Shown here piece after piece: positions 8,745 through 17,776 of a DNA stretch of 64,000 nucleotides (within the stretch, counting starts at the first letter, position 1; each line of letters starts with the position of its first letter). A program made the translations under genes and the position numbers. The DNA is from Sphingomonas sp. LY29 (lineage in GTDB: Bacteria > Pseudomonadota > Alphaproteobacteria > Sphingomonadales > Sphingomonadaceae). The notes below the pieces were generated by a model. It did no database searches and was not told the DNA's origin. It saw only the letters and a program-made list of their open reading frames with translations. The stretch spans positions 558,001 through 622,000 of the forward strand of contig NZ_CP141587.1 of assembly GCF_035593985.1 (NCBI RefSeq), in the 5' to 3' direction.

Positions 8745-9395
8745 ATGGATGACGCTGCAAAACCTCCTGATCCAAAGCACCTGCGTCGCAAAGATAATCG
8801 AGCAAACACGTTTCTGTCGGCGGTTTTGATCGCGCGAGACGTGCAGATTCCGGTGACAGTCAGGAATCTCTCCCCCACAGGAGCCTTGCTACAGGCCCGG
8901 ACGGTTCTGCAGGTCGAGGAAGCGGTGACGTTAGCTCGAGGAAGCTTGCGAGCGCATGCGACACTCGTTTGGCATGAAGGGCGTTTTGGCGGTCTAAAAT
9001 TCGATGCACCAATCAATATCGCTCTTTGGATTCCGGGCGCAAAGTATGAAGCGCAGCTAACGGCCGATCGAATGGTCGCCGAGACACGCGGTGAGGCATC
9101 GGTCCCCGTGCGGATGGCGACAACTAGATCGCCGGAAGTGATCGACAACTTACCGAGTCGGATCGCAGAGGAACTTGCGTTCGTATCCCGGAATCTCGAA
9201 TTGCTGGGGAATGTTCTCAGTGACGATGCAACGGTCGTCGCTCGCCACCCTTCTCAACTTCAAGAGCTGGATTTGGCCATCCAGGCATTGGGCCATTTGA
9301 CGCGCCTGCTCGAATCTAACGAACCTAGCGAGGTGCTGAAGACCATAGGAATGAATGACTTACGGCGCAGACTAGAGCGAAAAAGCCTAGACTAA
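8745..9395 (+). CDS. PilZ-domain protein
   Basis: 216 residues. Residues about 12-100 follow a PilZ beta-barrel: RRKDNR, VTVRNLSPTGALLQA (the usual [DN]xSxxG region), then ATLVWHEGRFGGLKFDAPI. The arginine motif is RRKDNR and NLSPTGA stands for DxSxxG, so cyclic-di-GMP binding is plausible but uncertain. Residues 110-216 are helical without a recognised domain. No strong ribosome site precedes ATG 8745. Function of the C-terminal half unknown. Confidence 0.75.
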   Translation: MDDAAKPPDPKHLRRKDNRANTFLSAVLIARDVQIPVTVRNLSPTGALLQARTVLQVEEAVTLARGSLRAHATLVWHEGRFGGLKFDAPINIALWIPGAKYEAQLTADRMVAETRGEASVPVRMATTRSPEVIDNLPSRIAEELAFVSRNLELLGNVLSDDATVVARHPSQLQELDLAIQALGHLTRLLESNEPSEVLKTIGMNDLRRRLERKSLD

Positions 9396-9428
9396 GCCGC
9401 ATCCAAGTCCATTAAATGGCGAAATGAA

Positions 9429-9815
9429 ATGACGGATTGTCTGAGGTGTCGCGGAAAAATGACCGAGGGCTTCGCTATTAGTCAAAGTGACGGCGGTAAA
9501 CTCGGGTGGGTGGACGGGGAGCCAAGCTTCTGGGCTACCCTGACGGCCGGTTTAAGTACCAAGATAACAAGCATGTCATCGCGCCGCTGCACTGAGTGCG
9601 GTCTTGTTGAATTCCTCACGGACGAGCGAGCGAAGCCAGTAAAGACGCTAAAGTTAGTGGACGAAGAAAATGAGCGCCTCCGCAAACTGGTCGTGACCTT
9701 GCAGCAGAGGCTAGAGACCCTGGAGGCGATAGCTACAGATCCCGGTGAGCGGACGTCTCGGGAAATCGAAGCTTTACGGGCACTGCCATCAACTAGAAAT
9801 GAAACTGGCAGTTAG
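9429..9815 (+). CDS. Zinc-ribbon protein with PspB-like helical tail
   Basis: 128 residues. The first half is a split zinc ribbon (CLRCRGKM...GGKLGWVDGEPSFWATL...CTECGLVEF), like small DUF6487-type ribbons. The second half (LVDEENERLRKLVVTLQQRL, ETLEAIATDPGERTSREIEAL) resembles the cytoplasmic tail of PspB-type envelope-stress proteins in sphingomonads, whose tails end LERIVTD. The combination looks like a fusion and there is no membrane helix. It lies 33 bases after the PilZ gene and may be co-transcribed with it. Confidence 0.65.
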   Translation: MTDCLRCRGKMTEGFAISQSDGGKLGWVDGEPSFWATLTAGLSTKITSMSSRRCTECGLVEFLTDERAKPVKTLKLVDEENERLRKLVVTLQQRLETLEAIATDPGERTSREIEALRALPSTRNETGS

Positions 9816-9886
9816 CGGAGTCCGGTCTCCACCCCGATCATCCATAGCGATCACTAGTAACCCTAATTGCGCTCCGTGGCTCGATC

Positions 9887-9913
9887 TGGCCATCAGCGGA
9901 CAGTCCGCTTTCA
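9887..9913. repeat. Dispersed palindromic repeat, type B
   Basis: TGGCCATCAGCGGACAGTCCGCTTTCA. The 5' side (from about 9845, TAGCGATC...GTGGCTCGATCTGGCC) also matches the flank of the copy at 20644, so this element is about 70 bases long. Confidence 0.55.
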
Positions 9914-9921
9914 ATCAGGTT

Positions 9922-9950
9922 CTGGCTGAAAGCAGACCGTCGGCTCTGAG
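9922..9950. repeat. Dispersed palindromic repeat, type B, tandem copy
   Basis: TGGCTGAAAGCAGACCGTCGG and a few more bases, eight bases after the previous copy. Confidence 0.5.
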
Positions 9951-9985
9951 CTGAAACTAAGAGCGGGCGGGAATTTTGGGGGCGG

Positions 9986-10486
9986 CTAATCGGCGTGTCG
10001 GACAGAGATCGCCAGGCCGGCAGCATTGTCGAGTTGCGAGAGGTCGCCTTCAACTTGCCCAAGGAATACGATTCCTGGCGCCGGCACATTTCCATCGCGA
10101 TAGTAAATGACGAAGTCGCGATCGCCCCATAGGCCCAAAGTTCCGGCGGAAAAGGCTCTCTGCCGTTCCGCCTGTGGCAAGGGCGATGGTAGTTCACCCG
10201 TTTTCTCCTGGCGAAGATGATCGCGCATTTGAATGTGAAGGGGTAACATTTTTGCGAGTGCATGCGCCGCCTCGTTGTCTGATAAGCGCGCGATCAGTTT
10301 ACGTCCCTCGGTCGTGATCACCACCTCACGATTGGACATAGTCGATCCTTTCGGTGTCTTGGATTGCCGCCCTGCGGGGATGTTATTTTGTGCGCTCGAA
10401 TTCCCCTTCGCCGCGTCAGATGGAGTTGAAGAGCCACATCCGACGAAAGCAAGAGCGGCAATCATTGCGGCCCCCGGGCGCATCAT
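9986..10486 (-). CDS. Exported cyclophilin-like fold lipoprotein
   Basis: 166 residues. The N-terminus is a lipoprotein signal ([11 protein letters not shown], lipid cysteine about C17). After a low-complexity linker, residues about 52-160 follow the small cyclophilin-like family: [49 protein letters not shown] and [12 protein letters not shown]. The biochemical role of this family is unknown; it is not a proven prolyl isomerase. It overlaps the upstream cupin gene by 4 bases and ends the hydrolase-cupin-cyclophilin operon. Confidence 0.8.
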   Translation of the reverse strand: MMRPGAAMIAALAFVGCGSSTPSDAAKGNSSAQNNIPAGRQSKTPKGSTMSNREVVITTEGRKLIARLSDNEAAHALAKMLPLHIQMRDHLRQEKTGELPSPLPQAERQRAFSAGTLGLWGDRDFVIYYRDGNVPAPGIVFLGQVEGDLSQLDNAAGLAISVRHAD

Positions 10487-11013
10487 GCCGGGCCGGCGCG
10501 ATAGACCTCATCGGGGACGTGTTCCATCCATTCGACGGGTGAGCCGTTCTCGGCTTCCTGGATCGCAACGTGGGCCATGGCGGTTGTCGGCGTCGCGCCG
10601 TGCCAATGCCGCTTGTCGGGCGGACACCAGACAACATCGCCTACCCGAATTTCCTCGATCGGACCACCTTCCACCTGGGTCCAGCCTGTGCCTTCGAGGA
10701 CGACGAGACGCTGGCCGAGGGGATGCTTGTGCCACGCCGTACGCGCCCCTACTTCGAAACGCACCGAAGCCGCGCCAACCTGCGACGGACCTTTCGGTTC
10801 GAACAGGGGCGTGATTGTCACGCTGCCAGTGAACCAGTCGCGCGGTCCAGGCGCGGGCGATCGCGCCGCGGCTCGGCTTACTTCCATCGTCGCTGCCTCG
10901 ACGGCGTTTCCGTTAGCTTCGGCGGCCCCATTCTGGCTGGATGGGGCACGCTCGTTTTCAGGCGCACAGGCCAGCAACGGGAGCGCGCAGAGGGCTGCAA
11001 TCAGCGTCTTCAT
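10483..11013 (-). CDS. Exported cupin protein
   Basis: 176 residues with a lipoprotein-like signal ([15 protein letters not shown]). Residues about 60-170 are a cupin: [25 protein letters not shown], then [16 protein letters not shown], giving the histidines of a metal site. This layout is shared by cupins annotated as (R)-mandelonitrile lyase-like or quercetinase-like, but no substrate can be inferred. It overlaps the hydrolase stop by 4 bases. Confidence 0.82.
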   Translation of the reverse strand: MKTLIAALCALPLLACAPENERAPSSQNGAAEANGNAVEAATMEVSRAAARSPAPGPRDWFTGSVTITPLFEPKGPSQVGAASVRFEVGARTAWHKHPLGQRLVVLEGTGWTQVEGGPIEEIRVGDVVWCPPDKRHWHGATPTTAMAHVAIQEAENGSPVEWMEHVPDEVYRAGPA

Positions 11014-12125
11014 TTCTTGTCTCCGGCCAAATGCTGCTGAAAGAAGGAAGTGAACTTGTCGAATGGGATCACGTTGGCCCGGTCGTACAGTTCGGTGTGG
11101 CTCGCCCCCGGGACAATCACCAATTCCTTCGGCTGCGCGGCCGCGGCGAATGCCGTTTCACTGAAGTAACGCGAGTGCGCCTTTTCGCCGTGCACGAACA
11201 GGATCGGTCGCGGCGAAATCTCCTTGATATACGTCAGGATCGGCATGTTCATGAACGACAGCGGATTAGTGACCGTCCACGACGCGTTCGAGTTGACCGA
11301 CCTTGGATGGAAGCCCCGACGGGTTTTGTAATAGTCGTGATAGTCGACAAGGAATTGCGCTTCACCGCCCTTGAGCTCATTCATCGCCGGCCCGTACGTG
11401 GGCGCGCCGTTCCTGGCATCCTCCCACCGTTGGCGGCTCAATTGCTCCAACGTCTTGGTTCGCTCCGCCAGCGTGACGCTGTCGTTGTAGCCTTTCGACA
11501 TGACGCGGGTCATGTCGTACATCGTGCTGACCGCCACGGCCTTGACCCGCTTGTCGACAGCCACCGCGTTCAACGCCATGCCGCCCCACCCGCAGATGCC
11601 AAGAATGCCGAGCCGCTGCCGATCGACCGACGCATGCCGACCAAGGTAATCGATGGCGGCGCTGAAATCCTCGGTGTTGATGTCGGGAGAGGCAACGTTG
11701 CGTGGCGATCCACCGCTTTCGCCAGTGTAAGACGGATCGAACGCCAGCGTGACGAACCCGCGCTCTGCCATCGTCTGCGCGTACAGGCCGGACGATTGCT
11801 CCTTTACCGCGCCGAACGGTCCGCCGACGGCGATCGCCGGCAAACGACGATCCCCGCGGCTCTTGGGCAAATAGAGATCGCCAACGAGGGTGATGCCATA
11901 GCGATTGGTGAAGGTGACCTTCTGATGATCGACCTTGTTGCTCCTTGGGAAGACTTTGTCCCACGTCTGCGTGAGCTGCATGGTCACTCCATTGGGTTGG
12001 TTCCGTTGTGATTGGGCCAGCGCTGGTTGGGCAGTGACGGCAGCGAATGCCGCCATCGCGAAAAACCCGGCCCGGGCAAGACGTCGGCTGCCAGGCGACC
12101 TACTGTTCGTTGAGACATGTTGCAT
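11010..12125 (-). CDS. Exported alpha/beta hydrolase, dienelactone-hydrolase-like
   Basis: 371 residues with a signal peptide (about 14-38, [16 protein letters not shown]). The alpha/beta fold is shown by [39 protein letters not shown] and a nucleophile elbow [11 protein letters not shown], with a cysteine (about C178) where serine is usual, as in dienelactone hydrolases. The C-terminus holds [11 protein letters not shown] and the catalytic histidine candidate in [10 protein letters not shown]. Homologues are often called YcjY-like hydrolases; the substrate is unknown. It heads the three-gene operon and starts 15 bases after the upstream MFS stop, so all four may be one unit. Confidence 0.85.
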   Translation of the reverse strand: MQHVSTNSRSPGSRRLARAGFFAMAAFAAVTAQPALAQSQRNQPNGVTMQLTQTWDKVFPRSNKVDHQKVTFTNRYGITLVGDLYLPKSRGDRRLPAIAVGGPFGAVKEQSSGLYAQTMAERGFVTLAFDPSYTGESGGSPRNVASPDINTEDFSAAIDYLGRHASVDRQRLGILGICGWGGMALNAVAVDKRVKAVAVSTMYDMTRVMSKGYNDSVTLAERTKTLEQLSRQRWEDARNGAPTYGPAMNELKGGEAQFLVDYHDYYKTRRGFHPRSVNSNASWTVTNPLSFMNMPILTYIKEISPRPILFVHGEKAHSRYFSETAFAAAAQPKELVIVPGASHTELYDRANVIPFDKFTSFFQQHLAGDKK

Positions 12126-12139
12126 CGGAATCTCCGGTT

Positions 12140-13396
12140 TCAGAGTGCCGCCGTGACGGCGTAGGGATAAGGAGCGCGATGATCGGCAGTGGGCGATGAG
12201 CGCGCGGCGACGAATGCGACGATTGATGACGACGTCAGCAGGGTGGCGCTGGCCAAGAAGGTCACCTGATAACCCCAGCGGTCGAAGATTATCCCTCCCA
12301 AAGCCGCGCCCAGCGTGATCGCGAGTTGGACGACTGCGACCATCAGGCCGCCGCCCGCCTCGGCTTCGTCAGGCAAAACCTTGCTCACCCATGTCCACCA
12401 GGCGACAGGCGCAGCGGTGGCAGCGAAGCCCCAAAGGCCGAGCAGAATGGTGACGAAAATGGGTGAGTGTCCGACGGCCACGAGCCCGCCTGCGATCGCG
12501 GCCATGACCAGCGGGATCGAAATCAGCAGCCCATACAATGTTCGCTTCAGCGCAATCCCGATGGCGTAGGTCCCAACCAGACCAGCAGCGCCAAGGCCGA
12601 GTAGCATCAGGGATAGCGTGGTGACGTCGACGGCGGTCACGCGTTCGAGGAACGGTCGCAGGTAAGTGAACAGGGCAAATTGTCCCATGAAGAATAGCGC
12701 AACGGCGAGCATGCCGAGAGGTACCTGCCGACGGCGAAGCACCTTGAAGGCCGCAACTCTGCTCGCACGTTCGGGAGACGGCATTTTGGGAAGCGACGTG
12801 AAGAGCCACACGAAGGTGACGACAGCGAGCGGGACCACGCAGAAAAATGCGCCGCGCCAGCCTACGAATTGACCCAGATAGCTTCCGAGAGGAGCAGCTA
12901 TGGTGGTGGCGAGCGCGTTGCCGCCGTTCAACAAGGCGAGCGCACGCGGGACCGCATCTTGCGGTACCAGCCGCATGACCGTGGCGGTCGACATTGACCA
13001 GAAGCCGCCAATCACCACACCCAGCAACGCTCTCCCGACCATGAACACCGCGTAGTTTGGAGCGAGCGCGACAATGACCCCCGAGACGATCATGGCGATG
13101 GTGAGACCCAGCAGCAGATTACGCCGGTCGAGGCTCTTACTGGCTGAGGCAATGAACAAGCTCGTCATCACGGCAAAGAGCCCAGAGACCGCGATGCCCT
13201 GCCCCGCCTGGCCTTCGCTGACCATCAGGCCAGAGGCGATCGGTGTGAGCAGGCTGACGGGCATGAACTCCGACGCGATCAGCGTCGACACGCACAGTGA
13301 CAGTGCGAATACCGCAGGCCAGCCGCCGCCCCGTAGGCCTCCACCTAAAAGCCTTTGCGCTGAGTTGTGATGCTGAGCAATTTCCATGCAGCCCAT
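12140..13396 (-). CDS. MFS efflux transporter
   Basis: 418 residues with 12 predicted membrane helices. The pattern (FALSLCVSTLIASEFMPVSLLTPIA, the GRALLGVVIGGFWSMS region, and the G-rich motif C) is that of the sugar-efflux/chloramphenicol-type DHA1 subfamily (AraJ, SotB). An in-frame ATG at 13387 is an equally good start. It is divergent from the LysR gene at 13463, a common arrangement where the regulator controls the exporter. Confidence 0.85.
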   Translation of the reverse strand: MGCMEIAQHHNSAQRLLGGGLRGGGWPAVFALSLCVSTLIASEFMPVSLLTPIASGLMVSEGQAGQGIAVSGLFAVMTSLFIASASKSLDRRNLLLGLTIAMIVSGVIVALAPNYAVFMVGRALLGVVIGGFWSMSTATVMRLVPQDAVPRALALLNGGNALATTIAAPLGSYLGQFVGWRGAFFCVVPLAVVTFVWLFTSLPKMPSPERASRVAAFKVLRRRQVPLGMLAVALFFMGQFALFTYLRPFLERVTAVDVTTLSLMLLGLGAAGLVGTYAIGIALKRTLYGLLISIPLVMAAIAGGLVAVGHSPIFVTILLGLWGFAATAAPVAWWTWVSKVLPDEAEAGGGLMVAVVQLAITLGAALGGIIFDRWGYQVTFLASATLLTSSSIVAFVAARSSPTADHRAPYPYAVTAAL

Positions 13397-13462
13397 TTAG
13401 TGCATCCACTTGATGCGGATTAGACGCTATGATCGGCATGCGGCAGTGAGCAGGATTCAACG

Positions 13463-14356
13463 ATGCAACGCGAAATGATGGCCGATCTTGTCGCGTTTCT
13501 TGCCGTCGCCCGTGAAGAGAGTTTTACTCGAGCGGCTGCAAAGCTCGGCGTTTCGCCGTCGGCCCTCAGCCACACGATCCGAAAGCTTGAGGAGCGGCTT
13601 GGCGTCCGTCTGCTGACGCGCACAAGCCGTCACGTATCGACCACTGAACCAGGCGAACGATTGCTACAGCGCGTCGGCCCAAACTTCGATCAGGTCGCTG
13701 ACGAGCTCGCTCGACTGAAGGAATTGCGGGAAACCCCGGCCGGGACCTTGCGCATCACGACTGGCGACCAGCCCGCCGAGAGCATCCTCATGCCTGCCTT
13801 GGCAAAACTTATGCTGCTCTATCCCGACCTCTCGGTCGAGCTCATGGTCGATAACGGTTTCGTCGACATCGTTGCCGAGCGGTTCGACGCGGGGGTTCGT
13901 CTCGGCGAAACGCTTGCGCAAGACATGATCGCCGTTCCCATCGGGCCAGACATGCGTATGGCGATTGCCGCTTCACCGAAGTATTTCGAGCAGCGCGGAC
14001 TGCCGCAGACGCCCGGCGACCTTGCCAACCACAACTGCATCAATCTGCGACACCAGGCTCGCGGAGGAAATTCGATCTGGGATTTGGAGAAAGACGGCCG
14101 TGCCGTGAACGTGCGCGTCGACGGGCAGTTCGTTGTCAATGACATCGCGATCGTTCGACAGGCCGCCGTGGACGGTGTCGGCATGTGCTATCTGCCACGC
14201 GACTACTTGCAGGAGAAGATCGAAGGGGGCGACCTCCTGCCGGTACTCGAAGATTGGTGCCCGCCATTCCCGGGCTATCATCTTTATTATCCTAGCCGTC
14301 GCCAACAGTCCCCTGCGCTGGCCGCCTTCATAGCCGCCGTTCGCTATCGACCCTGA
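13463..14356 (+). CDS. LysR-family transcriptional regulator
   Basis: 297 residues. Residues 1-62 form the winged helix-turn-helix (LVAFLAVAREESFTRAAAKL, SPSALSHTIRKLEERLGVRLLTRTSR) and the remainder the periplasmic-binding-like effector domain. The subfamily is the one that ends in a short SRRQQSPALAAFI tail. The start is 66 bases from the divergent MFS gene. A likely operator lies in this gap, but no clear T-N11-A palindrome was pinned down. Confidence 0.92.
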   Translation: MQREMMADLVAFLAVAREESFTRAAAKLGVSPSALSHTIRKLEERLGVRLLTRTSRHVSTTEPGERLLQRVGPNFDQVADELARLKELRETPAGTLRITTGDQPAESILMPALAKLMLLYPDLSVELMVDNGFVDIVAERFDAGVRLGETLAQDMIAVPIGPDMRMAIAASPKYFEQRGLPQTPGDLANHNCINLRHQARGGNSIWDLEKDGRAVNVRVDGQFVVNDIAIVRQAAVDGVGMCYLPRDYLQEKIEGGDLLPVLEDWCPPFPGYHLYYPSRRQQSPALAAFIAAVRYRP

Positions 14357-14368
14357 AATGTTCGGCTT

Positions 14369-14397
14369 TTGGCCGTTAGCAGACTGTCTGCTTACGG
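14369..14397. repeat. Dispersed palindromic repeat, type B
   Basis: GGCCGTTAGCAGACTGTCTGC (14371-14391) with TTACGG after it, directly downstream of the LysR stop; it may also act as a hairpin. Confidence 0.6.
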
Positions 14398-14440
14398 GGC
14401 GCCAGGGCGGAGATCCCGCCATTCATTCACCGAGCCAGTG

Positions 14441-14470
14441 AATGACCGCATCCGACCCATTGCGGACATG
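14441..14470. repeat. Dispersed palindromic repeat, type A
   Basis: Type A copies read ATGTCCGC-TTTCnACCCAT-TGCGGACAT, an 8-bp inverted repeat around a conserved asymmetric centre. This copy has a degraded left arm (GACCGCATCCGACCCAT, then TGCGGACATG). Confidence 0.6.
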
Positions 14471-14494
14471 GCCAGTCCATGCATTTTTCCTGAT

Positions 14495-14806
14495 ATGAAC
14501 ATCATGCAGCCATTCCTTGCTGGAGCGCTCGTCGTGCTGGTAAGTGGGTGCTCCCCTCGAGGAGACGCTGTACCTTCCCGTGACCGGTCACTGCAGATGG
14601 TGGGGTCAATCGAGTGCGTCGCAGCTATCTCGGAGGAGGTCCTAACGAGCCGATGGGGCACCATCAGCGCGCCGGAGTTTGTGGGTGCTTCAGAGCGCGG
14701 CAGAGTTACCTTCAGGGAATTGTCGCCCGAGCAGTTCCGGTATTCGAAGCGCATTGCCGAACGTCACAGCTGCGCGACGTCAATCACCGCTGGCGAGCAG
14801 CGTTGA
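14495..14806 (+). CDS. Small exported lipoprotein, unknown
   Basis: 103 residues from ATG 14495. The upstream in-frame extension to 14369 would run through two repeats and is rejected. The N-terminus is a lipoprotein signal (IMQPFLAGALVVLVSGCSP). The mature part has three cysteines and the segment FRELSPEQFRYSKRIAERHSC. Not recognised. It is bracketed by type A repeats on both sides. Confidence 0.5.
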   Translation: MNIMQPFLAGALVVLVSGCSPRGDAVPSRDRSLQMVGSIECVAAISEEVLTSRWGTISAPEFVGASERGRVTFRELSPEQFRYSKRIAERHSCATSITAGEQR

Positions 14807-14833
14807 TGTCCGCTTTCCACCTATTGCGGACAT
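14806..14833. repeat. Dispersed palindromic repeat, type A, complete
   Basis: ATGTCCGC (14806-14813) and GCGGACAT (14826-14833) flank TTTCCACCTATT. It begins at the last base of the preceding stop codon. Confidence 0.65.
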
Positions 14834-14856
14834 GAGAGGGTGACATCAAAACGCCG

Positions 14857-15084
14857 ATGGTGAGCAGACGCGACCTCCTACGCGCGGCGGCGGCGACGGG
14901 CCTGACTATGGTCGTCTACAGCCTGTGGGCGTCCAGCCGACGAGTGTGCTTCGACTCTCCGTGCTACTTGCCTGAAAACGTCATCTACTTCTTGTTTGAT
15001 GAGGCTTGGGTCATCGGACTGGGTGTATTCCCACTTGCCTTCCTCACGATGTGGGCTTGGCGACGCGGCGCGGACAAGCCTTGA
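14857..15084 (+). CDS. Small membrane protein, unknown
   Basis: 75 residues. The N-terminus SRRDLLRAAAATGL resembles a twin-arginine leader, but the protein keeps a second hydrophobic helix (about 48-68) and a short basic tail, so a two-helix membrane protein is more likely. The ribosome site is weak (GAGAGGGTG, some distance upstream). Not recognised. Confidence 0.45.
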   Translation: MVSRRDLLRAAAATGLTMVVYSLWASSRRVCFDSPCYLPENVIYFLFDEAWVIGLGVFPLAFLTMWAWRRGADKP

Positions 15085-15087
15085 GCG

Positions 15088-15116
15088 AATGTCCCCGTCC
15101 GACCCATTGCGGACAT
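15088..15116. repeat. Dispersed palindromic repeat, type A
   Basis: Left arm AATGTCC, centre CCGTCCGACCCAT, right arm TGCGGACAT; three bases after the preceding stop. Confidence 0.6.
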
Positions 15117-15175
15117 AGGCACTTCAACTCACAAGGCCGAATAAACAATTGCAATCATCGCGCGGCGTCTGCCTG

Positions 15176-15733
15176 ATGTCGTTCTTCAAGGAGGACGGCT
15201 ACCTACGACCCGAGGAGCGAGCGCCCAAACAGTCTCCGTCTCGCATCAGGAAAGGGTGTGTGATCGTCTTGCTTATTGCGGCGGCTCTGCCCTCGAGTTG
15301 CGTCGTTCTGGCGTTCAAGGAACATCGTGAGCGCCCAGCAAAGATTACGGCTCTAGAGAGCGTCTGCCAGAGGTTTCCCAGCATTGATCGGGAAGGAGCG
15401 AGGGCGCTCGATAGGCTGTATAAGTCCGCCTCGCGAGGTGAGATCGGCAAGCAAAGTGTTACCTTTAAAAGTGGAGAATACAACAGCGGCGACTATGAGC
15501 CATTCCCGTATGCCGTAGAGGACTTGTCGCGCGGGGAACTGCGTGTCCGAGTGACCGATGTACTGGTTGATGGCCGACCAGCAATCACTCTTCGCGAACC
15601 AGAACTAGTTTTGCCCAATAGGATCGGCGTAGCTGCTGACTCAACTTTCGTCGTCAACTGCAAGCGAAGTTCCGTGTTCGAGGTCTCGGATGCGGTTTCG
15701 GAGGCGCGGGAACGGGCAAAGGGTCGCCGCTAA
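15176..15733 (+). CDS. Single-pass membrane protein with exported domain, unknown
   Basis: 185 residues from ATG 15176; a TTG at 15149 could add nine residues. A cytoplasmic basic N-terminus is followed by one helix (CVIVLLIAAALPSSCVVLAF, about 27-46) and a soluble domain of about 135 residues with two cysteines, at VCQRFPSI and VVNCKRS. No family recognised. Confidence 0.55.
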   Translation: MSFFKEDGYLRPEERAPKQSPSRIRKGCVIVLLIAAALPSSCVVLAFKEHRERPAKITALESVCQRFPSIDREGARALDRLYKSASRGEIGKQSVTFKSGEYNSGDYEPFPYAVEDLSRGELRVRVTDVLVDGRPAITLREPELVLPNRIGVAADSTFVVNCKRSSVFEVSDAVSEARERAKGRR

Positions 15734-15762
15734 TCAAAAACTCAGGCGAGCAGGGAGAGCAT

Positions 15763-15789
15763 AATGTCAGCTTTCCGCCCATTGCGGAC
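15763..15789. repeat. Dispersed palindromic repeat, type A
   Basis: AATGTCAGCTTTCCGCCCAT followed by TGCGGAC. The right arm is shared with the type B copy that follows. Confidence 0.6.
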
Positions 15790-15813
15790 GGTCTGCTCTC
15801 CACCTATTGCTCA
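15786..15813. repeat. Dispersed palindromic repeat, overlapping type A/B hybrid
   Basis: GGACGGTCTGCTCTCCACCT followed by ATTGCTCA. It fuses to the preceding copy through GGAC. Confidence 0.45.
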
Positions 15814-15872
15814 CAATCAGATGACGTTTAAGTTGGCGGCATGCCTAGCAAGAGTATCCCGCTGAGCGGAAG

Positions 15873-16067
15873 ATGCCGCGAGTGGCCATCGTCAAAGTGA
15901 GCGACTTTGGATATCAAGGATACTTTCCTCAGTGTCGCATCATTGGCCAAATGCTGAACGAAGGCGAGGAGCCGACGCCAGAAGGGCGTGACGCGATAGT
16001 TGTCTATCGGGTAGAAAACATTCTGGCCGGTAGATTGGAAGAAGAACGGCGCATTCCAGCGCGCTAA
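15873..16067 (+). CDS. Small hypothetical protein
   Basis: 64 residues, with GAGCGGAAG immediately upstream. The sequence (VAIVKVSDFGYQGYFPQCRIIGQ, then DAIVVYRVENIL) has a plausible amino acid balance for a small soluble protein. No relatives recognised. Confidence 0.35.
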   Translation: MPRVAIVKVSDFGYQGYFPQCRIIGQMLNEGEEPTPEGRDAIVVYRVENILAGRLEEERRIPAR

Positions 16068-16077
16068 GTACCGACGC

Positions 16078-16389
16078 TTAGCGGGCGCGAAGCATCCGCC
16101 GTCCCAACCATGCTCCTAAGAGCACAATCAAAGCCCAAAGCGGCACGATGGCGACTGAGAGGGCCAGCAGCATGCCCCAACTTTGGCAGCTTGCCTGCAT
16201 CCACAACCAAGGTGTTATCGCTGGCATGCAACCATCGCGGAAAGCGACACCCAGCAGCATCAATAAAGGGATAACGCAGGCGAGAGTGACTCCCGATCGG
16301 CGAACCCACGCTGTCGATATCAAACTGATCAACGCACCCAGCATCGCGGCAAAGCTCACGATGGCGATCCAGATCAGCACAATGTTCAT
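16078..16389 (-). CDS. Small membrane protein, unknown
   Basis: 103 residues with three hydrophobic helices (about 4-24, 34-50 and 68-95) and basic loops ending GRRMLRAR. It converges with the small gene to its left (11 bases apart). Not recognised. Confidence 0.5.
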   Translation of the reverse strand: MNIVLIWIAIVSFAAMLGALISLISTAWVRRSGVTLACVIPLLMLLGVAFRDGCMPAITPWLWMQASCQSWGMLLALSVAIVPLWALIVLLGAWLGRRMLRAR

Positions 16390-16445
16390 GTTCCTCGACT
16401 AAGCATCTCTGCGAAACTGCGGCCCTGAGGAGTGTGTTGCCGGCG

Positions 16446-16871
16446 CTAGCGCTTGGAGATGGCTAGCGCTTGCAGAAAGTCTGCGCGCCTCGTGGTCCAG
16501 CTCGTCAAGCAACCCAGCTCATTGATAGCAAAGTAAGTGGCTCTTCCGGCCTGTGCGACCCTTGCACATTCGGCGTTTCGGACATCTCGCCATGCTCGTT
16601 GCTCCGTCCGCAATCGCCGTGCAGCCCCTGGCCCTTTGACGGCTCGTTCTTGCGCTAGGGCGACAATCCAGTGCCGATTCATTTCCGTCTCAGAAGCTCG
16701 AAACTGGAGCTCCGCCAAGCAGAGCGAATACGGTCGTCCCTCATCTTGCGCGCGATTATCGCAGGCGGCAGCGCCAGGGGTGGTGGAGCGTGGAGCTTTG
16801 GATTCAGCGCAGATCCCGGATGAGACCTGGATCGCCATTCCAAAAAAGACGAGCGCTTTGATGATCTGCAC
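16446..16871 (-). CDS. LprI/DUF1311 family exported protein
   Basis: 141 residues from GTG 16871; the frame extends further upstream but through a dispersed repeat, so the GTG is preferred. After a signal peptide (IIKALVFFGMAIQVSSGICA) the mature part shows the DUF1311 pattern: CDNRAQDEGR, LCLAELQFRASETEMNRHW, LRTEQRAWRDVRNAEC and a C-terminal CLTSWTTRRADFL. The family includes LprI lysozyme inhibitors of the cell envelope. The exact target is unknown. Confidence 0.7.
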   Translation of the reverse strand: MQIIKALVFFGMAIQVSSGICAESKAPRSTTPGAAACDNRAQDEGRPYSLCLAELQFRASETEMNRHWIVALAQERAVKGPGAARRLRTEQRAWRDVRNAECARVAQAGRATYFAINELGCLTSWTTRRADFLQALAISKR

Positions 16872-16899
16872 GCATCGGTCTTTCGCAGAGCAGGCGCAG

Positions 16900-16927
16900 G
16901 TCCGCAATGAGTGGAAAGCGGACGGTG
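16900..16927. repeat. Dispersed palindromic repeat, type A, reverse orientation
   Basis: GTCCGCAATGAGTGGAAAGC followed by GGAC, lying just upstream of the LprI-like start. Confidence 0.6.
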
Positions 16928-17020
16928 GCTGTCGCAGTATCTTGTGAAACGCATTGACGCCCGTATCAAAGGCCCTTGATTGTCGGCACGTTGATTGGCC
17001 CCATGTTTGAAGGGTTCGGG

Positions 17021-17776
17021 ATGTTTGCAAATTTATCTAGGTCACTCATCGCGTTTGGCCTTTTAAGCTCTCTTGCGTCGCCAGCCTTTTCGCAGCGCGC
17101 TCAACTCAGCACGACTTGGTGGATTGAGCCGGTTGCGCCGCCGATCGGCGTGCGCCAACTCGCATCTAAAGAGCATGTCTTGAAGCAACGGCTGCTCCCG
17201 TCGGGACTTGTGAGGCTTTCACGGCCTGTCACGACTGGCGAAGCCGGCTTCAATCTAGCATCCGGGACAGAGTTGTTAGAGGTCGACGGTGGCCCCGGCG
17301 CAATCTTCTGCGATGCACGGCTCCATTCGGTGGGTCTGATTGGCGGAAGTCCGCAAGGCTGCTTCCTCGATTCCGATCGGGATGGGCGCTTCGACGCAAC
17401 ATTTCGAACGGCGTCGCAGGCTCCTGCGCTCGTTATGATCATTGGACGAATGCCAAGGCGGACGACGCCCCTTGCCGCGCCAATCGCTTATTCGCGTGCC
17501 GACCCGGCCACTTCAACTCTCGGTGCGTTTGTCGCGATCGAACGGCGCAATTATTTCAACATCTATGGGCGAGAGAATTTCATGATCGCCTTCGGGACCG
17601 CCGAGAAGCAGGAGCGGATCACCGATCCCATCTATTTCAAGACGACCGATCTGCCCAAGCAAATGACGATTCTTGGATCATCCTTTACTGCTTTGAGCGA
17701 GGCAGAGGGCCGCATGGCAATCCGCGTCGATGCAGCAATGCCGCGGCAGCCGTTCGGTGTGATAAAAACCCGGTAA
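17021..17776 (+). CDS. Exported hypothetical protein
   Basis: 251 residues from ATG 17021 (GAAGGGTTCGGG precedes it). A clear Sec signal peptide ends near residue 26 (FGLLSSLASPAFSQ). The mature protein is predicted mostly beta, with two cysteines in AIFCDARLHSV and QGCFLDSDRDGRFD; the acidic loop DSDRDGRFD looks like a calcium-binding loop. No family recognised. Confidence 0.6.
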   Translation: MFANLSRSLIAFGLLSSLASPAFSQRAQLSTTWWIEPVAPPIGVRQLASKEHVLKQRLLPSGLVRLSRPVTTGEAGFNLASGTELLEVDGGPGAIFCDARLHSVGLIGGSPQGCFLDSDRDGRFDATFRTASQAPALVMIIGRMPRRTTPLAAPIAYSRADPATSTLGAFVAIERRNYFNIYGRENFMIAFGTAEKQERITDPIYFKTTDLPKQMTILGSSFTALSEAEGRMAIRVDAAMPRQPFGVIKTR

